Shown here: positions 24,078 through 32,697 of the stretch, piece by piece
Layout of the letters: each line of letters begins with the position of its first letter
Position numbering within the stretch: position 1 is the first letter of the stretch
Assembly: GCA_002353975.1 (NCBI GenBank)
Contig: DEKQ01000006.1
Coordinates: forward strand, 221-34,824
Length of the DNA stretch: 34,604 bases
Source: Prevotellaceae bacterium UBA2718
GTDB taxonomy: Bacteria > Bacteroidota > Bacteroidia > Bacteroidales > Bacteroidaceae
Direction: 5' to 3'
Notes under the pieces: generated by a model
What the model saw: the letters and a program-made list of their open reading frames with translations, nothing else
What the model was told of the DNA's origin: nothing
Database searches by the model: none
Translations under genes and position numbers: made by a program

Positions 24078-24112
24078 AGGATGAAGGGCAGGCTGTCCCC
24101 TCATCCTTTATT
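24073..24112. terminator. Bidirectional terminator between convergent genes
   Basis: AATAAAGGATGA (24073-24084) and TCATCCTTTATT (24101-24112) pair perfectly over 12 bp around a 16-nt loop. The stem includes the GT4 stop codon and reaches to within 4 nt of the other gene's stop. U-rich ends on both strands suit termination in both directions. Confidence 0.8.
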
Positions 24113-24115
24113 CAT

Positions 24116-25393
24116 TTATGTGAAGGGAGAATCCCAGATGCAATGGTAGTCCAGTCCCTTCGGACGAGTGCCAATAACCTTTGCCGGCACACCTCCTACG
24201 ATAGTGTAAGGCTCCACATCCTTTGTAACGACAGCCCCGGCACACACCACAGCACCCTCTCCCACGGTGACATTCTGCAGGATTGTGCTATTGATGCCTA
24301 ACCAAACATAATCCTCTATCTTTATCGGCAGGTAGCGTCCTTCAAATGTTTTGGACCTGTAATCGTGCCCTCCAGTTACGATACTCACATTGTGCGACAC
24401 CGATACGTTATTGCCTATCGTTATCCCGCCACGTCCGTCAAGCAGGCATCCACGGTTTATGTGGCTGTAATCTCCTATGCTGATATGCCGAGGTGCCACG
24501 ATGTAGGAGCGCCTCATAATGAATGATTTCTTTCCTATCTTCAGACCTATCATCTTCAGATACAGCCTGCGCGGCAGCCAGAAGGGAACGACAGGCAGCA
24601 GATAGTTCACCATAAACTCATTGATAAATGCGATTGTCCATTTCTCAAACGCAGAACCTATCATGATTTGTCTCAGCCCGCTCTTGAGCATATAGAGCAA
24701 CTTGCGGATGCTCCATCTCTTCTCCGTGGTTATTTTATAGTTGTACCACAGGCTTTTCAGTGGGTGGTTTGATGTCCCTTCCCGCTGATATTGCTGTATA
24801 TCCTTATTGATATGAGCGAACAGATAGCCCTCGCTGTAGAGGTTGTGGAGCATCTGCCAGTCGAGCGAAAAGCCCAGGTCTTTTATCCGTTGAGTGTCGA
24901 ACAGGTGCATCTTCTGCACATCTGCCCTGACGAAAGCAGCTCCATGACGGAAGCAGGGATAATACTCCAGCTCCGGTGGCTCTCCTGCCAGAATGAAGAA
25001 ACGTGCTCCATCTGGCGCGATCTCAATGCTGTTGCCATAGATTACATCTGCCTTATCAGCCTGTGGAGACTCCATCGCGTCTGCTATTGAATGGCTATTG
25101 GCATAAGAATCACCGCTATTGAGGAAGTTAACCCATTGCCCGTTGGCATGGCTTATGCCCTTGTTCATGGCATCAAAAAGCCCTTCATCAGACTCAGAGC
25201 ACCAAAATGCCAGCCTGTCAGAATACTCTTTGATGATTTCAGCAGTGCCGTCGGTACTGCCGCCGTCAATGATAATCAGCTCCTTGTCAGCCCATGTCTG
25301 GCTGAAGAAGCTCTCTATCGTGCCGCGAATACTGGCGGCATCATTATAGACAACAGTTATTACGCTTACTCTCTTACCTGTCACTTGTTCCAT
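24116..25393 (-). CDS. GT2 glycosyltransferase fused to a left-handed-beta-helix acyltransferase
   Basis: This 425-residue protein has two enzymatic halves. Residues 1-240 are a GT2 domain (VSVITVVYNDAASIRGT, IDGGSTDGT, DAMNKGISHANGQWVNFLNS). Residues 285-425 are a hexapeptide-repeat acyltransferase of the maltose/virginiamycin O-acetyltransferase type: ISIGDYSHINRGCLLDG, ITIGNNVSVSHNVSIV, GGHDY with the catalytic His, VWLGINSTILQNVTVGEGAVV and GGVPAKVIG. It could add a sugar and then O-acetylate the glycan. Its ATG overlaps the flippase end by 13 nt, so the genes are coupled. A 45-residue linker (WSIRKLLYMLKSGLRQ onward) joins the halves. It ends at the shared terminator. Confidence 0.9.
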   Translation of the reverse strand: MEQVTGKRVSVITVVYNDAASIRGTIESFFSQTWADKELIIIDGGSTDGTAEIIKEYSDRLAFWCSESDEGLFDAMNKGISHANGQWVNFLNSGDSYANSHSIADAMESPQADKADVIYGNSIEIAPDGARFFILAGEPPELEYYPCFRHGAAFVRADVQKMHLFDTQRIKDLGFSLDWQMLHNLYSEGYLFAHINKDIQQYQREGTSNHPLKSLWYNYKITTEKRWSIRKLLYMLKSGLRQIMIGSAFEKWTIAFINEFMVNYLLPVVPFWLPRRLYLKMIGLKIGKKSFIMRRSYIVAPRHISIGDYSHINRGCLLDGRGGITIGNNVSVSHNVSIVTGGHDYRSKTFEGRYLPIKIEDYVWLGINSTILQNVTVGEGAVVCAGAVVTKDVEPYTIVGGVPAKVIGTRPKGLDYHCIWDSPFT

Positions 25394-26718
25394 ATTCCAC
25401 GGGCTTTTTGTTTGATCAGCAGCTCACACTGATAGAAATGAATTATGCTCATAGCTGCATAGCACACCGCCATACTCGTCACTATACCCTCTATTCCATA
25501 CTCCTTGCCGAAGCAATACACCGCCAAAAGATAAGCGGCAGTGAAGACTACAGACGTGATAATCTGTATCCGGATGGTGTTGAAGCCGTTGAGCAGATAT
25601 GTTACGCAGTTGTTCAGATTAAACATACTGACGTAAATGAATGTCACAAGCGAAACTGTGAAGGGTACGCTGACGGCGTCTCCCACCCATAATCTGTAGA
25701 ACACGTTGCACAACAGCAGCATCAACACACCTCCGATGACCGTTGCACCCCATGCCATCATGCTCCGGCGAAACGCTGAAGCCACCCACTGATAGTCGCC
25801 CTTGGTCTTTGCATCTGTATAGGCATTCCACAAAGGAGACAGTATTACGGTGTAACCGATGATGAGGAGATTGAAGTATTTGTATGCAATGTTATACGTT
25901 GTGACCCCCTCCGGACCGCAAAACTGCGTGATGAACACATTGGAAGACCCGAAGATCACGAGACAACTCGTTATCTGGATGGCGAAAAAGCCCAGTCCTT
26001 TGCCCACGACCTGGTTTGCGAGTGTCAGGTCTATGGACTTGCGATTGGGGCGCAATGAGCGGTATCTTCTGAAGATGGGGAAACATGCAAGCAGATAAAC
26101 CAATACCGGCATCGCCGTAAATGCCGCTACAACATATAGCAGGTTACTCTCTGTGGTCTTTGTCAGTACATATACCACAATGAGCGAGAGCACGCTGCCC
26201 GATATGCTTAGCAAGTCGTAGAGGGCATATCTCTGCAACGCAACAAAGAGATAGCCTATGTTTCTGACCACAAAGTTCATGAGTGTAAAGAAGATTGCCG
26301 TCAGTGTCACGATGCGCAGTTCCTCCCCGCTCATCACTGAGGTATTGAAGAGCCGCGACATATCCACAAATGACACAACACCCCACGACAGCAATCCAAG
26401 CAGAATGGCAATGCCTGAAAGCAGGAATAGCGTTGTGCTCAGGTAGGAACGACCGCGCTCAAAGTCTCCTTTGGATATCGATTCCGTCAGGTAGTTGCGC
26501 ATGCCATTGCCCAATCCAACGTCCGAGAACGTGAACCAGAACAGTATAGACGATAACGTCAGCCATATTCCGTAGCGCTCCGCATCAAGGTAATGGAGCG
26601 TTACGGGCACTACCAAGAGCGACGCGACCAAGCCTATCGCCTTCAGTATGCCTGAGAATACTATGTTTGCACCAACGGTTTTGTCGCGTGAACCCACGGA
26701 TTTCAGCTTTGACATCAT
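25381..26718 (-). CDS. Wzx-type polysaccharide/lipid-linked oligosaccharide flippase
   Basis: This protein of about 445 residues has 12-14 hydrophobic segments and the opening of the MOP/RfbX superfamily (VGANIVFSGILKAIGLVASL, DVGLGNGMRNYL, YNIAYKYFNLLIIGYTVILS). It should move lipid-linked repeat units across the inner membrane. The ATG at 26718 is preferred; the frame extends to a TTG at 26760 inside the upstream gene, but an A-rich ATGATG start after the EpsG stop is more natural. It overlaps the following GT2 fusion gene by 13 nt. It operates with the EpsG-like polymerase and Wzz-like regulator encoded just upstream. Confidence 0.9.
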   Translation of the reverse strand: MMSKLKSVGSRDKTVGANIVFSGILKAIGLVASLLVVPVTLHYLDAERYGIWLTLSSILFWFTFSDVGLGNGMRNYLTESISKGDFERGRSYLSTTLFLLSGIAILLGLLSWGVVSFVDMSRLFNTSVMSGEELRIVTLTAIFFTLMNFVVRNIGYLFVALQRYALYDLLSISGSVLSLIVVYVLTKTTESNLLYVVAAFTAMPVLVYLLACFPIFRRYRSLRPNRKSIDLTLANQVVGKGLGFFAIQITSCLVIFGSSNVFITQFCGPEGVTTYNIAYKYFNLLIIGYTVILSPLWNAYTDAKTKGDYQWVASAFRRSMMAWGATVIGGVLMLLLCNVFYRLWVGDAVSVPFTVSLVTFIYVSMFNLNNCVTYLLNGFNTIRIQIITSVVFTAAYLLAVYCFGKEYGIEGIVTSMAVCYAAMSIIHFYQCELLIKQKARGIWNK

Positions 26719-26746
26719 TATACTTTGATTCGTTCCGGATTTCGCA

Positions 26747-27892
26747 CTACTGCGGTTCAAAGGTCTTATTGTGTATATACAGCCGCTCGTTGTATGACTT
26801 GATGCGCCCCATCAGCAGGTTGTCATATTCGAAATCTGGCAAGTAGCATGACCCTGCTATACGAAATACGCAGTACAACCCGAGGAAAGCAGCATACAGG
26901 CGACGGTTGTTCTGATAATAGAAACACTTCAGCATATCAGCCCATATAATCCAATATCCGAAGGCGAACAGTGTACAGATGCGCTTTGAAACGACCTGAA
27001 ACTCACTGAGTATGAAGAAAATTGCGAGGTATGCCAGCAGTCCGTTGATGAACACCGCATTGTCTGGCCGTATCTCTTTCAGCTTGTCATAGTAAAGGAA
27101 TACGAGCAGTCCGGTCATCAAACGCTCCAGGTAACCTATGGAAATACCCGTATGAGTATCATAAAAGTCCGTGTATGCCTTTACTTTCATCGCCGTACTT
27201 TCATCAACGCCCATCAGGTTGAGGAATGTGACAAGAAATGAGACATGCATCAGAAAGGCAATGTTTGCCACTACGAAGATGCCGAGAAAGGCCCACTTGT
27301 TGAGGCGATAATGGAAGAAAAAGTATAGTGGCAGGTACATGAACGACGACAAATGGAAAGTGCACGCCAGCAGACACAGACCAAAATAAGGCTGCGGGCG
27401 ACGCTGTATAAGATAGGGCAAGGCATTGAGGAACAGGAAAATCGCAATGGAATTGCGCATCAGGTTAGTGCTTATTACCAGTCCTTCAAACACTACATAC
27501 AACATCAGCGACAGAGGGATGTTGTCGCTATAGCGCCTGAAGAAGTTCATCAACAGCACCGTATTGATGATTGTGAGCACAAAGACATAGAAATGATAGT
27601 CCTCGAAAAGCGTCTTGCAGAGCATAGTGAGAACCACGAAACCGGGTTCGAAGCCCTCGCCCTTTACGATATCGAGCGAATAGACATCGCGCCATTCCGC
27701 CTCGTAGAAGTAAGGATAGTAGATTATCCAGTCGCTCAGGATGAATCCACGGAAGCCGAAGAACAAGACAAATACCACCACTGAGGCAATGACCATACGC
27801 TGCCGCAACATGTCATCATCGGCGACATGGTGGATATATGCCATCCCGCCAAAGACAAGAATCAGTATTATGTAGGGTATTGCAAACGACAT
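26747..27892 (-). CDS. EpsG/Wzy-type polysaccharide polymerase
   Basis: This 381-residue, very hydrophobic protein has about 10-12 membrane segments. FGFRGFILSDWIIYYPYF, GFEPGFVVLTMLCK and NLMRNSIAIFLF are the conserved blocks of the EpsG family, which includes Wzy-type polymerases of exopolysaccharide clusters. It likely joins repeat units on the periplasmic face after export by the flippase. The ATG is at 27892, 84 nt after the Wzz stop, and the gap contains a degenerate ATTATG-rich tract. As usual for Wzy-like proteins, the sequence does not reveal the linkage made. Confidence 0.88.
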   Translation of the reverse strand: MSFAIPYIILILVFGGMAYIHHVADDDMLRQRMVIASVVVFVLFFGFRGFILSDWIIYYPYFYEAEWRDVYSLDIVKGEGFEPGFVVLTMLCKTLFEDYHFYVFVLTIINTVLLMNFFRRYSDNIPLSLMLYVVFEGLVISTNLMRNSIAIFLFLNALPYLIQRRPQPYFGLCLLACTFHLSSFMYLPLYFFFHYRLNKWAFLGIFVVANIAFLMHVSFLVTFLNLMGVDESTAMKVKAYTDFYDTHTGISIGYLERLMTGLLVFLYYDKLKEIRPDNAVFINGLLAYLAIFFILSEFQVVSKRICTLFAFGYWIIWADMLKCFYYQNNRRLYAAFLGLYCVFRIAGSCYLPDFEYDNLLMGRIKSYNERLYIHNKTFEPQ

Positions 27893-27976
27893 CTCTTACC
27901 GTTATATCGGAGAAACGCAATCATGTATTATGCAACGCAGATCACGGATTATGCCTTGCGAACTGTGCATTATGAA

Positions 27977-29053
27977 TTAATTCTGTTTCTTCTTGCGGTT
28001 ATACCACCACTGTCTGCCCCATAATATCCACAGGGCATCACATATCACACCGATAACAATCCATACAAGAACCGTCAGCGAACGCGGTGTGCTGGAGGGA
28101 CGGTTAGGCACGGTAGGCTTCTGAATAATGGTGAATGCAGGCGTGCTCTCCTGCACCTTCGCCTTAGCAGTCTGCATACGGGCCATCTGCTGCGTATAGA
28201 TATTATACTTCAGCTGCATCTCATTCTCCAGTTCGTCCTGCTTGGCACGCAGAGACTGCAGCACCACGTCAGTATTGGCATCTGCGAAGCTGGCGTACGT
28301 CTGCTGTGCCTTATGATAAGCATCGCGGCTCTGATGGTACAGCTTCTCATAGTATTGCAAGTCCAGGCGAGCCTTGTGCGTACGGTATTCCGTGATGTAT
28401 TTCTGCAAGCGCATCTGCAGAGTGTCTGCCATAATAGCACATGTCACAGGATCCTGGTCGCTCACGCTGATTGAGATGACGCTGGTCTTCTTGTCCACCA
28501 TACAGTTGATGGAGCCGCGTATAGCCTTCACCAGCTCCTCATCGTCGCGGCTCAGCATGAACGGATTTATTTTACCGCCTGCCTTTGGACCATCGTCGGT
28601 CAGCTGCCTGATGAGCAATGTGAGCCACAGCTGCGGCAGACGCCAGAATGGACTCTTTGCATCCACAAGCAGATGGTCGTGATATTTTCGGGGAGTGCTG
28701 TCATTCTTCACCCTCACAGGCACGTCAAAGAGAGAGAGTATGAAGTCCGTGGAACCCAGCACGTCAGGATATATCTTTGGATATATAGCATCCATAGATG
28801 CCTTTCCGCCTAACTCCACGCCGAACGATGACGCCATATCAGCCAGATTACCGCTCAGGCCCAGGCCGCCAGATGACATTTCAGGAGCCAGAATAGTCTC
28901 GGCGGTATATTCACGGGGCGTCGAAAGCGCCACGATGACACCAAGAACGGCAAAAACACCGATAAAACCCGCAAGGAGTTTCTTCTCTTTCCACACCTTG
29001 CCGACAAGTGCCATCACATCTATTTCTCTGATTTTCTTCTTTTCTTCCATCAT
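27977..29053 (-). CDS. Wzz-type polysaccharide chain-length regulator
   Basis: This protein of about 358 residues has the two-membrane-span layout of Wzz/PCP proteins. A first span lies at about 23-45 (LLAGFIGVFAVLGVIVAL), and a large periplasmic helical domain includes DPVTCAIMADTLQMRLQKYI and a coiled coil. Before the last span (SLTVLVWIVIGVICDALWIL) comes the typical Pro-rich motif (KPTVPNRPSSTPRS). It has a basic C-terminal tail but no BY-kinase domain. The start is ATG 29053 or the adjacent ATG 29050; the longer frame to 29251 overlaps the upstream gene and shows no family similarity. It begins 5 nt after the inositol-lipid synthase stop, which ties the glycan and lipid genes into one transcript. 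Confidence 0.92.
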   Translation of the reverse strand: MMEEKKKIREIDVMALVGKVWKEKKLLAGFIGVFAVLGVIVALSTPREYTAETILAPEMSSGGLGLSGNLADMASSFGVELGGKASMDAIYPKIYPDVLGSTDFILSLFDVPVRVKNDSTPRKYHDHLLVDAKSPFWRLPQLWLTLLIRQLTDDGPKAGGKINPFMLSRDDEELVKAIRGSINCMVDKKTSVISISVSDQDPVTCAIMADTLQMRLQKYITEYRTHKARLDLQYYEKLYHQSRDAYHKAQQTYASFADANTDVVLQSLRAKQDELENEMQLKYNIYTQQMARMQTAKAKVQESTPAFTIIQKPTVPNRPSSTPRSLTVLVWIVIGVICDALWILWGRQWWYNRKKKQN

Positions 29054-29058
29054 ATATC

Positions 29059-29820
29059 TCAATAACGTAAAGTCCTTGTTTTTATTGCATTCGACAGCAT
29101 TACGCCCACTGCGCTGCACCCTACGCCCAGGATGACGTCTATGATGTAGTGGTGTCCCGTATATACTGCGGCGAACCACACGCCGAGCGAGAAGGTGAGG
29201 AACAGTGCCGTCCACCACCGGCTCAAGCCCTTTGTGCTCCAGGCATACCACAGCGCCACGGGGTAGTAGGAGGAATGTAGCGACGGTATGGCTGCAAACA
29301 CGTTGGCATTGGCCGTGTACATGGTGTGGAAGATGGGGATGCCGAGGTAGTCGTCAACTCTCAGCAGCCCTGCCGCCGAGCCCGGCGTGTCCTGTATGAA
29401 CTCAAAGCCATGCTCCATGACGTACCACGGCGGCGCTGCGGGATAGATGTAGTACCCTGCATAGCCTACCAGCTTCGTCAGAAACAGCGCCACGGTGAGC
29501 CGGATGGCCGTCTCTTCGCGCCCCGTGAAGAAGAGGCACAGCGAGAAGAAGATTGGCAGCGGTATCCACAGCATGTAGAACATGCCGCAGAGGAGGTCAA
29601 CGCCCGTGCTGTGATGCGCGGCAAACCACTCTGACGGAGTCATCACGCCATCGGCGGTGGCAATGCCAAACAGCTGGCGCTCAAGGTTATAAGGCTGCGA
29701 AATATGAACTTCATTGACCATATAATTAGGTTCAAGGAAGCCCATACCAAAATAAACCAGCGCCAACAGAGCGTATGGCGCAAGCATAAGGAACAGTAAT
29801 ATGTATTTCTTTTCTGCCAA
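29059..29820 (-). CDS. AUR1/PAP2-type inositol-phosphorylceramide synthase
   Basis: This 253-residue membrane protein has about six spans. AAIPSLHSSYYP and TGHHYIIDVILG hold the catalytic His-His-Asp of PAP2/AUR1 enzymes, and the preceding YYIYPAAPPWYV is typical of the AUR1 branch rather than of simple PAP2 phosphatases. AUR1 enzymes move phosphoinositol from phosphatidylinositol to ceramide. In B. thetaiotaomicron the counterpart (BT_1522, from memory) belongs to an inositol-lipid locus, consistent with the neighbours here. The start is uncertain: TTG 29820 is the first usable codon of the open frame, and the next ATG (29787) would remove part of span 1. A four-unit 22-bp array lies 117-204 nt upstream. 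Confidence 0.85.
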   Translation of the reverse strand: MAEKKYILLFLMLAPYALLALVYFGMGFLEPNYMVNEVHISQPYNLERQLFGIATADGVMTPSEWFAAHHSTGVDLLCGMFYMLWIPLPIFFSLCLFFTGREETAIRLTVALFLTKLVGYAGYYIYPAAPPWYVMEHGFEFIQDTPGSAAGLLRVDDYLGIPIFHTMYTANANVFAAIPSLHSSYYPVALWYAWSTKGLSRWWTALFLTFSLGVWFAAVYTGHHYIIDVILGVGCSAVGVMLSNAIKTRTLRY

Positions 29821-29920
29821 TTTGTCAGTCCCGATACCTCTCTTCCCTCATCAATCACCCCTCATATATCACTCCCCGACCCTCAATTTCACCCCCTCAT
29901 TTTACCCTCTGAAAGTGATA

Positions 29921-29933
29921 GCAAAACTTTTGC
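29921..29933. repeat. Short perfect palindrome GCAAAACTTTTGC
   Basis: Six-bp arms around one base, directly beside the 22-bp array B and upstream of the AUR1-like gene. It may be an operator half of the same regulatory region. Confidence 0.5.
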
Positions 29934-29936
29934 TTT

Positions 29937-30024
29937 GTAAAAGACCTACTATTACCCAGTAAAAGACCTACTATTAGGAGGTAAAAGACCTACTATTAGA
30001 GGGTAAAAGACCTACTATTAGAAC
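29937..30024. repeat. Four 22-bp tandem units with identical 18-nt core (array B)
   Basis: Units start at 29937, 29959, 29981 and 30003. All four share GTAAAAGACCTACTATTA exactly, followed by a variable 4-nt spacer (ccca, ggag, gagg, gaac). The array fills most of the 226-nt gap between the lipoprotein stop and the AUR1-like start. There is no sequence similarity to array A, yet unit length and copy number are the same. Identical cores with free spacers suggest a bound motif rather than simple slippage. Confidence 0.9.
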
Positions 30025-30046
30025 GCCCTTCAGAATGCATTGGTTT

Positions 30047-30496
30047 TCAATACTTTACAAATCGCATTTTCAGTTCGTCGGTGGCTAAGACCATTATGGA
30101 GCTGCTGATGCTCTCGATGTGGTAAGTCTGGTCTAAGGAACCTACCATGACGTTCTGCAGAATGTCTGCCATTTTGTCAGTCACCTCCGGGTCTCCGCCC
30201 TGTCTGTCGTTCATATAGAACGAGTGAAGCCTCAGCATGTCCTCCTCTCTTTCGAAGCGGCAGAACACGTCAGGCCCCTTGACGAGGTTGCGCAGGTTGC
30301 AGAGCCGCACCTGGAAGGACCAGTATATGCGATCGGGCACCATGTCGCGGCATCCTCCCGTAGCGATGGTATCGACCTGCATGAGGTGCCACATGCCGTC
30401 CAAGTCGCCATTGTCAGACGTCTCGGTCTCGCAGCTGCTGAACATTGCCAGCATCACCGCGAGAAGCAGTGTGTATATTGCAATGTATTTCTTCAT
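30047..30496 (-). CDS. Small lipoprotein, lipocalin-like
   Basis: This 149-residue protein begins with a lipoprotein signal (MKKYIAIYTLLLAVMLAMFS then SC, Cys22). The residues after Cys are acidic and polar (ETETSDNGD), which in Bacteroidetes can favour surface display. DLDGMWHLMQVDTI resembles the GxW start of lipocalin-like beta-barrels, and the rest alternates beta-type segments. No closer family is recognised. Its ATG overlaps the stop of the CDP-AP/Wzi fusion gene (ATGA), so it is made with that protein. A role in handling the lipid or glycan product is only suggested by context. Confidence 0.8.
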   Translation of the reverse strand: MKKYIAIYTLLLAVMLAMFSSCETETSDNGDLDGMWHLMQVDTIATGGCRDMVPDRIYWSFQVRLCNLRNLVKGPDVFCRFEREEDMLRLHSFYMNDRQGGDPEVTDKMADILQNVMVGSLDQTYHIESISSSIMVLATDELKMRFVKY

Positions 30497-32697
30497 TGGC
30501 CTAAGCGTTTATGATAGCCTATTGTAATCTGGAATCCGCTGTTGTCGCCCAGCAATCTGCCCCGGTCAAGGCCGTATGCCATGCGCACCATCATCCCTTT
30601 CACCCACTTGTGCGCCGGAGTGTCAGCCATCTTCAGCAATCCTCCACCCACCGTTGCCTCAACTAACAGCGAGGTGTTATACTCTGGATAGTCAAGGGGC
30701 AACTCGTATGTGCCCCACGCTATCTGTGCCGACAACAGCAGACGGTAATGCACGGCACGGTATGGATCGCCGCTGATGCCGAGGTGGAAGGCACGGGTGC
30801 GGTTGTTCTTCACCTTCAGCGTACCGTCCGTATTATATATAGGTGAACGGTAGAGCGGGTTGCCCATCACCTGCCCCCAGTGCGCCCAGCTGCCATAGAC
30901 GGTGTGATTGTAGTAGTTGTCGCAGCCTGCTATGTGGTCGGGGATGTTGTAGGTATGGTCATGGTAGATGGGACTACTCTGGTATTTAGTGTTCAGATAC
31001 TCCACCACTACGCTGTTCAGCGGCTTGAAACGCTTCAGGTGGAGCTCCACGCCGAGCAGCATGTCCTTGAAATCATATAGCAGCCAGCGTTTGCTGACCA
31101 GCTTCTTGTGCTCCTCTTTCTCGCCATATCCATCCTTGTTCAGGTGGAACATGGCTGAGTGATCCTCAAAGAAGTGGTCCATATACGCCGTGATGCTCCA
31201 CGTTTTCGCGTCCCATTTCAGCCTTGCCATCCATGAGCCCAGCTGGTTTCCGGCTGCATTGTCATAGCCTCCGTCCGTAGCATCGGCACCCCCGGGAACC
31301 AGCGCGTGCCAGTAGCCGCTGAAGCCGCTGTTGCCTTTCACGGTCTGTATGGTGCCCCAGTTGTTGACGTTATACGCCGTACCGCCGAACTGTGCAGCCA
31401 TCTCAAGCCCCAGTTCGAGGGTCAGCGGGAACGTCTCAGGCTTACCGATGCGCAGAAATCCGGACTTCTCATGGTAGAGCACGTTCTTGGCATACTGCTG
31501 TCCGGGAGCGGCGAATGACTCCTGAAAGCCTCCGTCGGTGTACCATCCGTAGGAGATATGTCCCTTGATGCCTACCCATCCGTGAAGGAAACGAAAGTAG
31601 TCAAGCATGCCGAGGCGCACCTGCGGCACGGGGCGCGCATTACGCCCGAAGGTCTGTTCGCCCGACGACAGCTCGTTGTTGAGCACCTGCATCGGCTGCT
31701 CGCGCTGTCCGATGGTGAGCGTACCTAACTTATACTGGAACTCCGCATACAACTGTTGTATGACGAACTTTGACGTATAGCTGATTGGCACCGCCACGTC
31801 TGCACCATATCCGAAGCGCCACTGGCGCGATGAATCATTGGCTGCGAGTCGCTCTGCACCCACACGCAGGTAGCCGTTTGACGACTTGAGCGACGAGAGA
31901 CCATATTTATTGGCATTGAGCCACAGCGGTGTGTTGTCCGAAGAGAACGAGCCCTGCACCTCGGTCTTGAGTTCTATACCCTCGCCGGCAGCGTCGAACA
32001 TGGTCTGAGCCTGGAGCGACAGGGACAAAAAAATGCACGCCAAGAGCAGCTGCCCTTTGACGTGCATTATACGATGAATAGCGGTAATGTTTGAAAAGAA
32101 GGCTATGACAGCCTGTGTGGCAATGACAAACCACAGGCTATCAAAAGAGGTTGCGCCCTGCAGGAGTCCGCAGAGCAACATGCCGGCAACTGTCAACACC
32201 ACCCGTTCGGGGCGCTGCATCAGCCCGACCTTACACTCTGCCTGCAGTCCCTCAGCCCTGGCGCGGGTGTAACTGACCATGAGCGAGCCGATGAGCGAGG
32301 CATACGTGATGACGGCGGCACCGTGATGACCTGCCTCTACGAGGTAGAACGAGAGGGCAGAGAGGGTGAAGAGCTCGCTGTAACGGTCGAGGACGGAGTC
32401 ATAGAAAGCCCCGAAGCGGGTCTCTTTGCCTGCCTTTCGCGCCATGTAACCGTCAACCATATCGAGCACCGAAGACAATATGATTACCAATCCAGCCCAC
32501 CCCATGAGGCTATAGTCACCGGGAGCGGCACTGACGGCAGCATATACCACGAGCGCGGCACCTGCCACATTGCCCAGCATACCAAGCGTAGTGACCATAT
32601 TGGGCGTGATGCCTATGGCCAGAGCACCGCTGACAAGCGGGTCTATGACTGCATAGACCGCACGCTGAATGCTATTACGTATGGAAGAGTATATCAA
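30493..32697 (-). CDS. CDP-alcohol phosphotransferase (probable phosphatidylinositol-phosphate synthase) fused to a Wzi-like outer-membrane barrel
   Basis: This is one uninterrupted frame of 734 residues. Residues 1-210 form a complete CDP-alcohol phosphotransferase with six spans and the active-site pattern DG..AR........G...D...D (DMVDGYMAR, then GAFYDSVLDR). With myo-inositol-phosphate synthase, PgpA and AUR1-like genes nearby, it most likely makes phosphatidylinositol phosphate; phosphatidylglycerophosphate is the alternative. Residues 211-231 (MHVKGQLLLACIFLSLSLQA) look like a normal signal peptide with cleavage before QTM. Residues 232-734 are a Wzi/capsule-assembly beta-barrel (NTPLWLNANKYGLSS, GNPLYRSPIYN, C-terminal aromatic-rich strands). 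Translation seems to start at TTG 32697. ATG 32067 would make the barrel alone. A lipid enzyme and an outer-membrane protein cannot stay in one chain and both work unless cleaved or separately started. Confidence 0.85.
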   Translation of the reverse strand: MIYSSIRNSIQRAVYAVIDPLVSGALAIGITPNMVTTLGMLGNVAGAALVVYAAVSAAPGDYSLMGWAGLVIILSSVLDMVDGYMARKAGKETRFGAFYDSVLDRYSELFTLSALSFYLVEAGHHGAAVITYASLIGSLMVSYTRARAEGLQAECKVGLMQRPERVVLTVAGMLLCGLLQGATSFDSLWFVIATQAVIAFFSNITAIHRIMHVKGQLLLACIFLSLSLQAQTMFDAAGEGIELKTEVQGSFSSDNTPLWLNANKYGLSSLKSSNGYLRVGAERLAANDSSRQWRFGYGADVAVPISYTSKFVIQQLYAEFQYKLGTLTIGQREQPMQVLNNELSSGEQTFGRNARPVPQVRLGMLDYFRFLHGWVGIKGHISYGWYTDGGFQESFAAPGQQYAKNVLYHEKSGFLRIGKPETFPLTLELGLEMAAQFGGTAYNVNNWGTIQTVKGNSGFSGYWHALVPGGADATDGGYDNAAGNQLGSWMARLKWDAKTWSITAYMDHFFEDHSAMFHLNKDGYGEKEEHKKLVSKRWLLYDFKDMLLGVELHLKRFKPLNSVVVEYLNTKYQSSPIYHDHTYNIPDHIAGCDNYYNHTVYGSWAHWGQVMGNPLYRSPIYNTDGTLKVKNNRTRAFHLGISGDPYRAVHYRLLLSAQIAWGTYELPLDYPEYNTSLLVEATVGGGLLKMADTPAHKWVKGMMVRMAYGLDRGRLLGDNSGFQITIGYHKRLGQ

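Noticed and set aside
29059..29251. N-terminal extension of the Wzz-like gene
   Set aside because: It lies within the AUR1-like gene in another frame, and the Arg/His-rich peptide has no Wzz similarity. The ATGATG at 29053/29050 fits the family.
29937..30024. CRISPR or phase-variable coding repeat
   Set aside because: The spacers are only 4 nt and the array is outside any gene frame.
30493..32697. Fusion gene as two genes joined by a sequencing frameshift
   Set aside because: Both halves are in the same frame with no interruption or composition break, so no indel is needed. Only a lost stop could be an error, which is left as a check.
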